64,000 nucleotides of DNA from Eupeodes corollae (taxonomy: Eukaryota; Arthropoda; Insecta; Diptera; Syrphidae), in NCBI RefSeq assembly GCF_945859685.1, contig NC_079148.1:52400421-52464420 (forward strand), read 5' to 3'. The position numbers and the translations under genes were made by a program. Below are positions 44,986 through 54,716 of this stretch, piece after piece. The notes under the pieces were generated by a model. The model saw only the letters and a program-made list of their open reading frames with translations. It did not search any database and was not told the DNA's origin. Position 1 is the first letter of the stretch. Each line of letters starts with the position of its first letter.

Positions 44986-47900
44986 AGTATGTTGCAAAGG
45001 ATGGAGTAGTGTTGAAGTTTCTTGTTGATACGGGGGCCAACAAGAATTTCATTAGCCCAAAAATCGACCAGCCCTCAATCTCGCTTCCAAAACCTTTTTC
45101 TGTAAAGTCTGCCGCTGGTAATGTTAAAATTTCTAATTATGTCGAGGGAAGATTTTTCTCTAAGGTTGGCAATGATACTCCTGTTAAATTCTTTGTACTA
45201 CCTGGACTCGATTCTTTCGATGGAATCATTGGGGATGACACCCTCAAAGAATTGGAGGCTGTCATTGATAGAAAAAACAACCTTCTAACGATAAAACCCA
45301 ATATAGAGATTCCGCTCAAAGCAAAGATATCACGACAGGTGAACGTTGTGCTTAATGAGGATCTTCCCCACGACATTAGACAGGGATTGGAAAAATTGAT
45401 TAGGAAACACGAATCGCTTTTCGGGCCGATCAATATTAACGAAGTAATCGATACTTCCATTCAGGCCGAAATCAAAACAAATACAGATGAGCCTATATAT
45501 ACAAAGAGCTATCCGTACCCGTCATCCTTAAGAGAAGTTGTTGAGGAAGAAATAAATAAACTTCTAGACGAAGGGATAATAAGGCCTTCCAGAAGTCCTT
45601 ATAATTCACCAATTTGGGTTGTGCCCAAAAAACCTAAGGCGAATGGCGAGAAGCAATTCAGAATGGTCATCGACTACAAAAGACTTAACAGCGTGACAAT
45701 TTCTGATGCATATCCAATACCGGATATAAATGCCACTCTTGCTAGCCTAGGGAACGCCCGATACTTCACAACCCTAGACTTGACCTCGGGATTTCACCAA
45801 ATTCCCATGAAACCCTCGGATGTTCCTAAAACAGCTTTTTCCACTATGAATGGCAAATACGAGTTTTTGAGGCTGCCATTCGGGCTCAAAAACGCTCCAG
45901 CTATTTTTCAACGCACAATTGACGATGTGCTCAAGCCATTCATAGGGAAAATATGTTACGTTTATATCGACGATATAATCGTTTTCAGTGAGAATGAGGA
46001 AAAGCACTTAGAAAATCTTGACATGGTTTTGAAAAGACTTAGTGAAGCGCACTTGAAAGTCAACCTTGAAAAAACCCACTTTATGGATACAACTGTAGAA
46101 TTCCTTGGATATGTTATAACGGCCAATGGTGTATTACCTGATAAAAAGAAAATTGAGGCTATCCGAAACATACAACCTCCAAGTAATTTGAAGGAGCTTA
46201 AATCGTTTCTCGGATTAACCTCATATTACAGAAAATTTATTAGAGATTATGCCAAAGTCGCTAAACCCCTTACAAATTTAACAAGAGGCGAAAACGCTCA
46301 AGTCAAGGCCAACCAATCAAGGAAAATATCAATAGAACTTGATGAAAAAGCCACACAAGCGTTTAATGACCTAAAAGAGCTCCTCACATCTGCTGAAGTA
46401 CTTGCATTCCCAGATTTTAGTAAACCATTTTCTCTTACTACTGACGCATCCAACATAGCCATTGGAGCAGTTTTGTCCCAAGGAGACGGAGGTAAGGAAA
46501 GACCAATTGCCTTTATTTCCAGATCACTAACCGCAAGTGAAGAAAACTACGCCACAAATGAGAAAGAAATGTTGGCGATAGTTTGGGCACTGGATAACCT
46601 GAGATCCTATTTATACGGTGCAAAACAAATTAAAATATTCACTGACCACCAACCTCTTACCTATGCTTTGGGTAATCGCAATTACAACGCAAAGTTGAAG
46701 CGATGGAAAGCTAGGATAGAAGAATATAATTGTGAATTAATTTACAAGCCTGGAAAATCAAATGTGGTAGCAGATGCACTATCGAGACTTAATATTGTAA
46801 ACGACCACTCGACTGTCTCAGCTAAAGCTGAAACGGAATGTGAAGTGAATGCGTTACAGAACACATCTTCAACAGACACAGCTTCCGAACAAAATTTCGC
46901 TGATGGTAGATCCGATACTGATACAGCTTTCGAACAGGTTTCCTCCTTAGGATCACAAGATGTCGAATCGGCTTCAACTGTGTCGGCCAGTGGAACAATG
47001 CACAGTGCAGAGCAGGATTCAACGGATCTGATTCCTCATGTGGAAGCTCCATTGAATGTTTTCCGAAACCAGATTATTATCAGGGTTTCAGATAATAAAC
47101 TTGATTCGATGGAGGAACCACATCCCGGTTACATAAGACACTACTTCTCAACTCCGTATCTAGATAACGTTGCCCTAACAGCTGTCCTTAAAGCCAAACT
47201 TAGGCCCAATATAGTTAATGGCATTAAAATTCCTGAACTTTGTATGGAACTTCTGCAAAAGGTATATTTGGAAACGTTTTCCAGCTATAAGATTAGGCTG
47301 ACACAAAGAATTGTTGAAGATGTCACAGACGAGAATCGAGTGTGGGAACTCATTAGTAAGGAACACAAGCGAGCTCATAGAAATGCTCGAGAGAACAAGG
47401 AACAACTCCTTGAAAGATATTACTTCCCGAAAATGAATAGCTTAATAACACGCTATGTAAAGTCCTGTGACATTTGCCTTACAAACAAGTATGATCGACA
47501 TCCGGCGACCCCTATGTTTCAGCCTACTCCTATTCCCTCTTATCCTTGTGAGATATTGCACATGGATATTATGGAAATCCAGGGTGAAAAGTTTATATCA
47601 TGTATCGACAAGTTTTCAAAGTTTGCTAAATTATTCCACATTAGGAACAAGTCCTCTCTATATCTAAGGGACAAAGTGATGAAAGTACTTCACTATTTTA
47701 CAGTCCCCAGGATATTAGTTACAGACAATGAAAAAAGTTTTCTCAGCCCCATAATAATTAACTTTATCAAAATGCTCGACATAAAGATGTACCAAACACC
47801 CGTTAATCGTAGCGAGGTTAACGGCCAAGTTGAAAGATTTCATTCAACAGTTCTCGAAATTTTTCGATGTTTGAGAGCCGAGTATAAAGAACTTAAGCTA

Positions 47901-48278
47901 AGGGAGCTGATACACATATCGGTCGATCGATATAACAATACAATTCACTCGGTCACTGGCAGAAAACCATCTGACATGTTTTTTAACAGAAGTTCCAGAG
48001 TAAATTATCAAAAGATGTCAAATTATCGGATAAAAGTAAATCAGGAACTTAGGGAAAAGATAGAAAAAAATCAAAAGGCCAAAAACCAATGGCATAATAA
48101 AAAGAAATCTATCCCGAAGAAATACAAAAAAGGTGACGTAGTCTACACATCCTTCAAGAGGATTCAGGGCAAACATAAGCCGCTGTATCGGAAGGAGGTG
48201 GTAGCAAAAGATAACAAGGTAACCATTATAACAGACACAGGTAGAAAAATTCACAAATCCCAATTAAAGAATATTTAA
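44940..48278 (+). CDS. pol: Pol polyprotein (protease, RT, RNase H, integrase), errantivirus copy 1
   Basis: Expressed by -1 frameshift from gag; the open frame starts at 44940 and has no ATG start of its own (45009 is GTG). Counting from 45009: aspartic protease LVDTGAN at residues 5-11; RT with LDLTSGFHQIP (catalytic Asp257), LPFGLKNAP and YIDD (319-322); RNase H with TDASN (478-482) and TDHQP (545-549); integrase with a zinc motif His786, His790, Cys820, Cys823 and a DDE core Asp853, Asp906, Glu942 with 35 residues between the last two. No chromodomain. A Ser/Thr/Glu-rich linker (about 610-690) separates RNase H from integrase. Intact; the protein looks the same as in copy 2. Confidence 0.95.
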   Translation, partial: RDKFYVRGPSSVPYIEYVAKDGVVLKFLVDTGANKNFISPKIDQPSISLPKPFSVKSAAGNVKISNYVEGRFFSKVGNDTPVKFFVLPGLDSFDGIIGDDTLKELEAVIDRKNNLLTIKPNIEIPLKAKISRQVNVVLNEDLPHDIRQGLEKLIRKHESLFGPININEVIDTSIQAEIKTNTDEPIYTKSYPYPSSLREVVEEEINKLLDEGIIRPSRSPYNSPIWVVPKKPKANGEKQFRMVIDYKRLNSVTISDAYPIPDINATLASLGNARYFTTLDLTSGFHQIPMKPSDVPKTAFSTMNGKYEFLRLPFGLKNAPAIFQRTIDDVLKPFIGKICYVYIDDIIVFSENEEKHLENLDMVLKRLSEAHLKVNLEKTHFMDTTVEFLGYVITANGVLPDKKKIEAIRNIQPPSNLKELKSFLGLTSYYRKFIRDYAKVAKPLTNLTRGENAQVKANQSRKISIELDEKATQAFNDLKELLTSAEVLAFPDFSKPFSLTTDASNIAIGAVLSQGDGGKERPIAFISRSLTASEENYATNEKEMLAIVWALDNLRSYLYGAKQIKIFTDHQPLTYALGNRNYNAKLKRWKARIEEYNCELIYKPGKSNVVADALSRLNIVNDHSTVSAKAETECEVNALQNTSSTDTASEQNFADGRSDTDTAFEQVSSLGSQDVESASTVSASGTMHSAEQDSTDLIPHVEAPLNVFRNQIIIRVSDNKLDSMEEPHPGYIRHYFSTPYLDNVALTAVLKAKLRPNIVNGIKIPELCMELLQKVYLETFSSYKIRLTQRIVEDVTDENRVWELISKEHKRAHRNARENKEQLLERYYFPKMNSLITRYVKSCDICLTNKYDRHPATPMFQPTPIPSYPCEILHMDIMEIQGEKFISCIDKFSKFAKLFHIRNKSSLYLRDKVMKVLHYFTVPRILVTDNEKSFLSPIIINFIKMLDIKMYQTPVNRSEVNGQVERFHSTVLEIFRCLRAEYKELKLRELIHISVDRYNNTIHSVTGRKPSDMFFNRSSRVNYQKMSNYRIKVNQELREKIEKNQKAKNQWHNKKKSIPKKYKKGDVVYTSFKRIQGKHKPLYRKEVVAKDNKVTIITDTGRKIHKSQLKNI
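44946..44952 (+). promoter_or_regulatory. -1 ribosomal frameshift site AAATTTT
   Basis: In the gag frame this reads A AAT TTT, the canonical X XXY YYZ form. Slippage by -1 moves ribosomes into the pol frame, which is open from 44940. The heptamer lies within the 46-nt gag/pol overlap. A short TATGT/ACATA pairing exists downstream (44952-44984), but I see no strong pseudoknot. Confidence 0.8.
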
Positions 48279-48314
48279 CTACAGAACACACACCCGCACA
48301 AAGAAAGCACACAT

Positions 48315-48316
<2 letters not shown>

Positions 48317-48350
<34 letters not shown>
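48317..48350 (+). repeat. 34-base A tract after pol
   Basis: An uninterrupted run of 34 A just after the pol stop. Copy 2 has 40 at the equivalent place. Between this and the second tract lies AT-rich DNA with repeated ATAAAATG and GTAATGAAATAAAT words. Confidence 0.9.
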
Positions 48351-48352
<2 letters not shown>

Positions 48353-48637
48353 TACCCTTGCAATGTAATGTAAAAAGACATAAAATGATAAAATGTAATG
48401 AAATAAATACATAAAATGTATAAAATAGTACATTTAATAAAATGACATAGGTAACGAAACCTTAATGTCAAAGCCAAAGCATAGAATAATGAAATGAATA
48501 AAATGCAGAAAAATTGTATATTTATTAAATGTATGGCAAAAATCATCATACTAATGAAATACATGCATACATAAAATTGCATAAAAATTGCAAAAAATTA
48601 TTTATATATAAAAATTTAATTTTTTATAATATATATG

Positions 48638-48640
<3 letters not shown>

Positions 48641-48681
<41 letters not shown>
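48641..48681 (+). repeat. 41-base A tract upstream of env
   Basis: A second uninterrupted A run, 41 bases in both copies. With the first it brackets a 290-bp AT-rich segment that has no coding role I can see. Confidence 0.9.
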
Positions 48682-48683
<2 letters not shown>

Positions 48684-48747
48684 TCAATGGCACCATGCCT
48701 AAACAAAAACCAAACTATATTATCTATATTATTACATAATTAATAAC

Positions 48748-48761
48748 CATTTCTTTTTCAG
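48748..48761 (+). promoter_or_regulatory. candidate splice acceptor for env
   Basis: CATTTCTTTTTCAG ends at 48761, a good pyrimidine tract plus AG. A second candidate, CCATTTTTTCTAG, ends at 48793. Both lie between pol and env and upstream of the ATG at 48839. Confidence 0.55.
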
Positions 48762-48942
48762 AATATTAATTTTAATTTTTCCATTTTTTCTAGATATTTT
48801 AATAACGATATTACATTATTAATATTTTTAAACTTTTCATGACCTATTTTTTTCCTTATTAAGTTTATATTTAACTGATTTATTTATATTTAACCAATGT
48901 AACAAATTTAAAACACAATATAGCTTATTATTCCTAACGGCC

Positions 48943-50358
48943 GTGCAAGGCTTCACTATCTTCGAGTACCAGTCCCCAATGGTAACAATAAAGGAAGGAC
49001 CAGGGTGGATTATCGATGGACACTTCAAATTGGTGCATTTGATCCGGTTAGATGAATTTGAAGATCTGCTCAACAAAATGACTTTAGCTGTCCAAGCTGT
49101 AATCAAGCAACCTGAAAAGAAAATCGTGGCACGCCATCACCTTACCCAGCTTCACGAACGAATCGATATGCTCAAAGGAAAAATGCATAGAAGGCAAAGG
49201 TCGATTAATTGGATTGGTTCTGCGTGGAAATGGTTGGCCGGTAACCCTGACGCAGCAGATTGGGATGAAGTGCTCAAAAACGAGAACAACATAATCGAGA
49301 ATAATAATCATCAATACAAAATAAACGAGAGGATCCTTAGGATAACAAAGGATATCACCCAAAGGATCAACCAGGTCATTAACAGCACCGTAATCCAAAC
49401 GTCATCGTCTAATAGGGCTATCCACGAGCAAAACGTTATGGACGAATTATTAGTGGTGAAAGAAGATGTAAACGAAATTGTTCGCGCCTGCCAGATGGCG
49501 AGAAGCGGAATCGTAAATACAAATCTCTTGGACCATGAAGAGATCAACAGGCTTATCAGCGAAGTTGAAACTTTACCATATGCTAACGTTGTGGAGGCTT
49601 TGCAATTTGGTAAACCATCAGTCTATACCAACGATTCCATCCTACTGTACGTACTATCTATGCCTAAAGTCAGCAGGACTGAGTACAACTTGTTATTGAC
49701 CAGAGCGTCAATCCTGGGAGGAAAGCAAGTCGACCTACCTTATTCTAAGATTCTAGCAAACCATGAAGATACCTATGGCATAATATCCAACTGCCTTAGT
49801 ATGGGCAACATGACGACTTGTGATGAAAGCTCTTTAGAAAAATTGGAAGAAGAGGGATGCGTAGTTCGGTTGCTTAAAGGAGGGCACGCTAATTGTGCAA
49901 TTCGTACCAATACAGCCAGTATTACGGAACTGATCAAGGAAGACACGATATTTGTCACAAACTTCCAAGGAAAATTATATAGCAAGAACATATCAAAGGA
50001 TCTCTCCGGTACATATTTGATCCAGCTCTACAATGAATCAATTCGACTAAATAACAGAACATTTGTTAGCCTGACGGCAACATCGCTTCAAGCGCTTCCA
50101 CCAGTTTTAACCAACACATCCTTGAAAGTGAACAAAGTGGACATCGAATACCTTCATGACATGAGCATCAAGAACATCAAGATCCTGAATGGCCTATCAT
50201 ATCGGCTAAACACCTATACTGCTACGGATGTGACGATCCTCCTGATATTGGCAATAGTTGTATGGATGATATGGCGCAAGCTGCACAGGAAGATTGACTT
50301 ACCAAAGATCCAAATCCTACCACCACCGGTGCTACCTACCCCTAACATCTCATCTTAA
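48943..50358 (+). CDS. env: Env (baculovirus F-like fusion glycoprotein), copy 1, upstream start out of frame
   Basis: A surface glycoprotein of the insect errantivirus/baculovirus F type, which mediates membrane fusion. A furin-type site RRQR (last Arg at residue 86 counted from 48943) is followed directly by the fusion-peptide-like SINWIGSAWKWLAG. A long helical region follows, and a transmembrane segment at about residues 430-446 (ILLILAIVVWMIW) precedes a short basic cytoplasmic tail. The frame is open from 48832 but contains no ATG before 48979. The GTG at 48943 is unlikely as a eukaryotic start. Copy 2 has an in-frame ATG 35 codons upstream. Here a T run (48847-48853) has 7 T instead of 8, and the same ATG (48839) is out of frame. 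This copy therefore probably lacks the signal peptide unless a spliced leader supplies one. Confidence 0.85.
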   Translation: MQGFTIFEYQSPMVTIKEGPGWIIDGHFKLVHLIRLDEFEDLLNKMTLAVQAVIKQPEKKIVARHHLTQLHERIDMLKGKMHRRQRSINWIGSAWKWLAGNPDAADWDEVLKNENNIIENNNHQYKINERILRITKDITQRINQVINSTVIQTSSSNRAIHEQNVMDELLVVKEDVNEIVRACQMARSGIVNTNLLDHEEINRLISEVETLPYANVVEALQFGKPSVYTNDSILLYVLSMPKVSRTEYNLLLTRASILGGKQVDLPYSKILANHEDTYGIISNCLSMGNMTTCDESSLEKLEEEGCVVRLLKGGHANCAIRTNTASITELIKEDTIFVTNFQGKLYSKNISKDLSGTYLIQLYNESIRLNNRTFVSLTATSLQALPPVLTNTSLKVNKVDIEYLHDMSIKNIKILNGLSYRLNTYTATDVTILLILAIVVWMIWRKLHRKIDLPKIQILPPPVLPTPNISS

Positions 50359-50386
50359 AATACTGATCTACGGGACGTAGATTTTC

Positions 50387-50397
50387 AAAGGGGGAGG
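50387..50397 (+). promoter_or_regulatory. polypurine tract
   Basis: AAAGGGGGAGG directly abuts the 3' LTR, the expected primer for plus-strand DNA synthesis. The same tract lies inverted at 54678-54688 in copy 2. Confidence 0.9.
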
Positions 50398-50765
50398 AGT
50401 TAACACCTCGCGCCAACACGCGCGACTATGATTTGCCAATTCAGCATAACAGCATATTCTCATAAGTTCCCACGATTGGTGGGTATCATATTCTGGACAA
50501 CGGTGCATTGAGGTGAATGCACCGACACTACGAGTATCAAGGTCGCTGACGCAGCAATCATCGATGCACGCCGTTAGGTGTTATTTTAGGGAATTAGTTT
50601 TAAGTTAATCAGTTCAATTGTGAGCCCGGACCTGATTAGTCGTTAAATAAATATATTGTCAAATTTAATAACCGTTTATTTATTCCGTAAGTCGAACCGT
50701 TGGGCCAGCCCCTCAGGGGTTGGCGTTCGCTTTTTTTTCATATACGAATCCGCGATTCGTTAATT
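50398..50765 (+). repeat. 3' LTR of errantivirus copy 1
   Basis: 368 bp, identical by eye to the 5' LTR, including the run of 8 T followed by CATATACG that distinguishes copy 1 from copy 2. Followed by the duplication AAACG (50766-50770). Confidence 0.93.
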
Positions 50766-50929
50766 AAACGATAATAAATTGTTAATTGTTATTGTTAATT
50801 GTTAATATATGAGGTGAGCATACTTAATCGAGACTCATACGTTAGGTTAAGTTATGAATAAAATGTTCACTAAAACAAATTAAAATGAGTTGTTTATTTT
50901 TATTTAAATTACATCATTTTAACTTTGGT

Positions 50930-51217
50930 TAGGTTAGGTTAAGTTAAAGTGGCTGCGAATTCATATTCCACACACTTAGGCCAAAAAAAGGCCCATTGTG
51001 ATACCACATGAATCTAGAGAGTTACTTCCCACTAGTCGAACCATTTTGAGCTTTTAATAAAGCGACGGAGATATTTGATATACTTTTTAGCTAGTTCACT
51101 GGGATAATCAAAAGAGTATTCTTCCAGATGAAGTTTGCGTCTTAGTGAAAGAGCAGAGCAAGTGCAGAGGAGGTGAGAGATTGTTTCCTCTTCTTCTTCG
51201 TCAATACAGCTCCGAAG
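50930..51217 (-). mobile_element. LINE H-type 3' fragment with (CCTAA)n tail
   Basis: The minus strand reads a C-terminal zinc-finger-like segment CIDEEEEETISHLLCTCSAL (near 51150-51210), very similar to H1, then 3' sequence ending in AACCTAACCTAACC. Only about 290 bp are present. It directly abuts LINE E2. It lies in the spacer between the two errantivirus copies. Confidence 0.75.
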
Positions 51218-52420
51218 AGCTTATCATATTTTGTCGTTGCAGTTCCACATCCGAAGAAGAGGGATGTGAGTCTAATACCAATATGAAAAGCTAAGAGTAC
51301 TATCGTCAGCGAAACAATGTATTGGATTAGATGTTGCAGACAGTAGATCATTACTAAAAATGAGAAAGAGTGTTGGAGATAAAACAGAGCCCTGGGGCAC
51401 ACCAGCATTTATTTTATGGTTTTCAGACATGAATCCATCCAATACAACTTGTATTGAACGATTCGAAAGGTAATTACTAATCCAATGAAGCAGGGATTCA
51501 TCAAAACCGAAAACACGCATTTTCGATAAGAGAGCCTGATGCCAAACCCTATGAAATGCTTTTGAAATATCACGTGCAATAATCTTATTTTCTCCAAAAC
51601 GACGTAAAGATGTAATCAGCGTTTCCATGACTTTGAAAAGAAGGGACGTAAGTGCAATCGGTCGGTAGTTAGAGGGTGAGGAAGATATGCCTTTTTTGGG
51701 AATAGGCTGGACAAATGCGGTTTTCTATCCGCTCGGAACGAGACCTGAGGAGTATGGCAGATGAAACAGCTTACGCAGTGGTTTTGCCAGCGTTGAAGAA
51801 CACCTCTTCAGAACAATAGCGGGGATACCATACGGACCAGCAGATTTATGTATGTTAAGATCTTTTAAGACTCTCGCTACAGTACGAGTGCGAAAAATAA
51901 TTTGCCCCATAAAATCATTAACTCGCGCAAGTACAGGCGGAGTCATAACACTCACTGGCAGCATTGAATTGGCGGCGAACCGCCTAACAAAGACATTAGC
52001 TTTCTCTTAAGAGCTAACAAAAGGAGTGTCATTGACAACGAGCGTAGGAACCGAAGAAGAGTAAAAATTCCTCATGTTTTATCCAAGTGACCAAAAATTT
52101 TGACTGCCTTTGGGACATTGCAATATTTTTTGCCGTAACTTTTGGTCATGTACAAATTTGGTCCGTCGAATATGGCGTTGCAGGCCTTCCAGGCCTTTTT
52201 TGAACTTTTTCCGGCTTTCCTCATTACGGTTGGCTTTATAGCAACGGAAACTATCCTCTTTGTCCCTAATAACCTCTTTACAGCTCGCATCAAACCAAGC
52301 GTTTTCCTTTGGTCTGATACTTCGGTATTAACGTTCTCATTGCCAGGAGAATTAAACTTGTGATCATATCAGCGCTGGCGTCAACCTCACTATCGAGGAA
52401 GCATAGTGACCTTAAAAAAA
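51218..52420 (-). mobile_element. LINE family E copy 2 (jockey-like RT fragment)
   Basis: The minus strand reads, from right to left: end of the endonuclease/linker (52300-52072), FRTRTVARVLKDLNIHKSAG (51830-51900), VVQPIPKKG-like sequence (51690-51720), RT core KAFHRVWHQALLSKMRVFGF (51495-51560), INAGVPQGSVLSPTLFLIFSN (51355-51420) and HCFADDSTLSFSYW (51275-51320). It is broken at several places, including a deletion of about 90 bp between 51615 and 51640 compared with a full RT. It is truncated at its 3' side by, or at, the LINE H fragment. Confidence 0.8.
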
Positions 52421-54305
52421 TGGAGCAAAATTTTAAACGATTTAGTAATATGTTTAACTTTTTTTTAACAATTTACTAAGCTAAAAAAATAAACTATTTT
52501 AATATTTAACTTTCTCTCAAGTTAAAGTTAAAATCACGGTATCGCTACTTGACCTTTAAGCAATTCGCTAAGTCCATATGACAACTATACAACTATTCTT
52601 AAAGAGTAGCGAATGGTCTAGTTAACAGTTGAGGTTTCCAATTAATAGGCCCGTTCAAGCGTATTTGCTTTGTTTATTTTCTCGAACCGCCATTTTTTAG
52701 ACATGGACGAGCATCTTTTTTTTAATAAAAGCCAATTAGCAATTTACTTTAAACTCTGCCTTAGTAAATTTCTAAATATTTAGAAAATTGCTAACTAGTA
52801 AATTGTTAAACCCTTAACAATACGTTATTTAAGATTTTGCGATAGTATATTTTTTCAAGGAAAAGCAAACCTGAACGATATGATATTTTTTATCAATTTA
52901 ATTAAAGAGCCTTTGTTAAAGCTAAGTTCATATTTACGTGAAGACCATGAGCCCGTCCTTCTTGGTTTTGTTCAGATAAACATTTTTTTTGCTACATGAA
53001 TGAACGGCAAGTGTCAGCTTCTAACTAAGGTGATCTTTTGATGTGTGTTCCTTTAAAATACATGCACTAGGATAAGCATAAGACTGACAAGGTGTGTTTT
53101 TTTGTGAAATTGGTTTTACATGTTGGGGACAAGTAGAAAGTTGACGAAGCTGACATAGAAAGAAGAATAAAAAAAAGGATGTTAAAAAAGGAAGAAAAAC
53201 AAATGATGCTGCTGTAAAACGTTTAATTTTCATCCGCATCCTTTGTTCGTTTTCTTCTTTCTTTTTGTGTTCATTTTTTTTCTCTACCCACTTTGTTCTT
53301 TTCGGTTTTGTATCCTTGCTTACATAAAGGACTTTCTTTAGAACCAAAAGACCAGAAAGGGAAATTGCCCTTATCACAAGTATGAGTTGTTGTGAGTGGA
53401 TATGCCAAAAAAGGTTTTATATATGGATACGGAGAAAATCCAACCCACATTTTACACACTGTTTATGATGGCACACAGAATATGTATCTACGTATGTAGA
53501 TTATAGGTATAAGAAGGATACCGATGAGAGTCCTTTCAGCTAAAATTCACCATGGGCTAATTTCATCATGAAGGAGAGTCAAGATTTTATGGTGTGAATT
53601 GGGAACTTTCTTTTGCATTTTCAAGCAGGTTTTCTCACTTTATACTCTTTTGGACTGGCTTTTAGTGATAATGCTAGGAATATACGCTTCATTTTGCATA
53701 GCAAGCGTTGTTGTCTGTAAAATGACTATACAAAGGACTTCACTTGGCAAAAAAAAACAAAAAAAACACACATCACATCGAGAGTGCAAATTCTATTCGG
53801 TGGGTTTTTGTGTGCACACAGGATATGCATATACATACATACTTCTATGTATCATTTACCAGAACAAAATATCCTGATGTAGCTACATACATATGTGGGT
53901 AGTGAACACACATATATGGAAAATTAAATTAAGCACTTTTAAGGGACCACTTTTTATTTCAATTTGCCTGGGTCGATAGTTGAGGCGAATGTATGTGTAT
54001 GTAGGAAGTGCAGGGTGAGGGGATATGAGGATGAGAATGGCAAAACGTTTTCGCACTAAGTGAGCGTAATTGAGTTTAAAGCCATTTAAAAGATGTCACT
54101 ACTAATTAGTACTGTGTGAATTTTATTTTTAATGGTTTTGCTATATAAAATGGCATGCAAAATAAATTCGACTTCATATACCGTATTATTAATGTGTATT
54201 TTATGTTCTGATTCATTCAGCCATAGTTAAATTAAATTATGCTCGGTGTTTTTTTTTGTTTGTATTCCTTACTTATGTATGTACAGAAAAACAAAACGCA
54301 AATAA
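52421..54305. other. unassigned spacer between the errantivirus copies
   Basis: No gene or element recognised. AT-rich sequence with short repeats (GTATGTA/ACATAC words, A and T runs). It separates the two inverted 8-kb arms. Confidence 0.45.
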
Positions 54306-54310
54306 CACAC

Positions 54311-54677
54311 AATTAACGAATCGCGGATTCGTATATAAAAAAAAGCGAACGCCAACCCCTGAGGGGCTGGCCCAACGGTTCGACTTACGGAATAAATAAA
54401 CGGTTATTAAATTTGACAATATATTTATTTAACGACTAATCAGGTCCGGGCTCACAATTGAACTGATTAACTTAAAACTAATTCCCTAAAATAACACCTA
54501 ACGGCGTGCATCGATGATTGCTGCGTCAGCGACCTTGATACTCGTAGTGTCGGTGCATTCACCTCAATGCACCGTTGTCCAGAATATGATACCCACCAAT
54601 CGTGGGAACTTATGAGAATATGCTGTTATGCTGAATTGGCAAATCATAGTCGCGCGTGTTGGCGCGAGGTGTTAACT
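54311..54677 (-). repeat. 3' LTR of errantivirus copy 2
   Basis: 367 bp from AATTAACGAA to GTTAACT on the plus strand, identical by eye to the right LTR. It is preceded on the element strand by the purine tract (54678-54688). Confidence 0.93.
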
Positions 54678-54688
54678 CCTCCCCCTTT
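54678..54688 (-). promoter_or_regulatory. polypurine tract, copy 2
   Basis: CCTCCCCCTTT on the plus strand, the complement of AAAGGGGGAGG, abutting the LTR. Confidence 0.9.
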
Positions 54689-54716
54689 GAAAATCTACGT
54701 CCCGTAGATCAGTATT

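Larger units (their letters stand above)
42709..50765 (+). mobile_element. errantivirus (Ty3/gypsy LTR retrotransposon with env), copy 1
   Basis: An 8057-bp provirus-like element with two 368-bp LTRs identical by eye, a primer-binding site, gag, pol, env and a polypurine tract. The direct duplication AAACG flanks it (42704-42708 and 50766-50770). The gene order and the furin-cleaved F-type env place it with insect errantiviruses (the gypsy group). The LTR ends (AGTTAAC and TTAATT) resemble those of that group rather than TG...CA. gag and pol are intact; env has an unusual start (see env). It inserted just downstream of LINE G. A nearly identical copy lies inverted at 54311-62369. Confidence 0.95.

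Noticed and set aside
45009..45011. Pol start at 45009 and env start at 48943 (GTG codons)
   Set aside because: GTG is not a normal eukaryotic start. Pol is better explained by frameshifting and env by the ATG seen in copy 2.
48226..48582. 118- and 120-residue frames rich in phenylalanine opposite the A tracts
   Set aside because: They run through the homopolymers on the antisense strand and have no domain.
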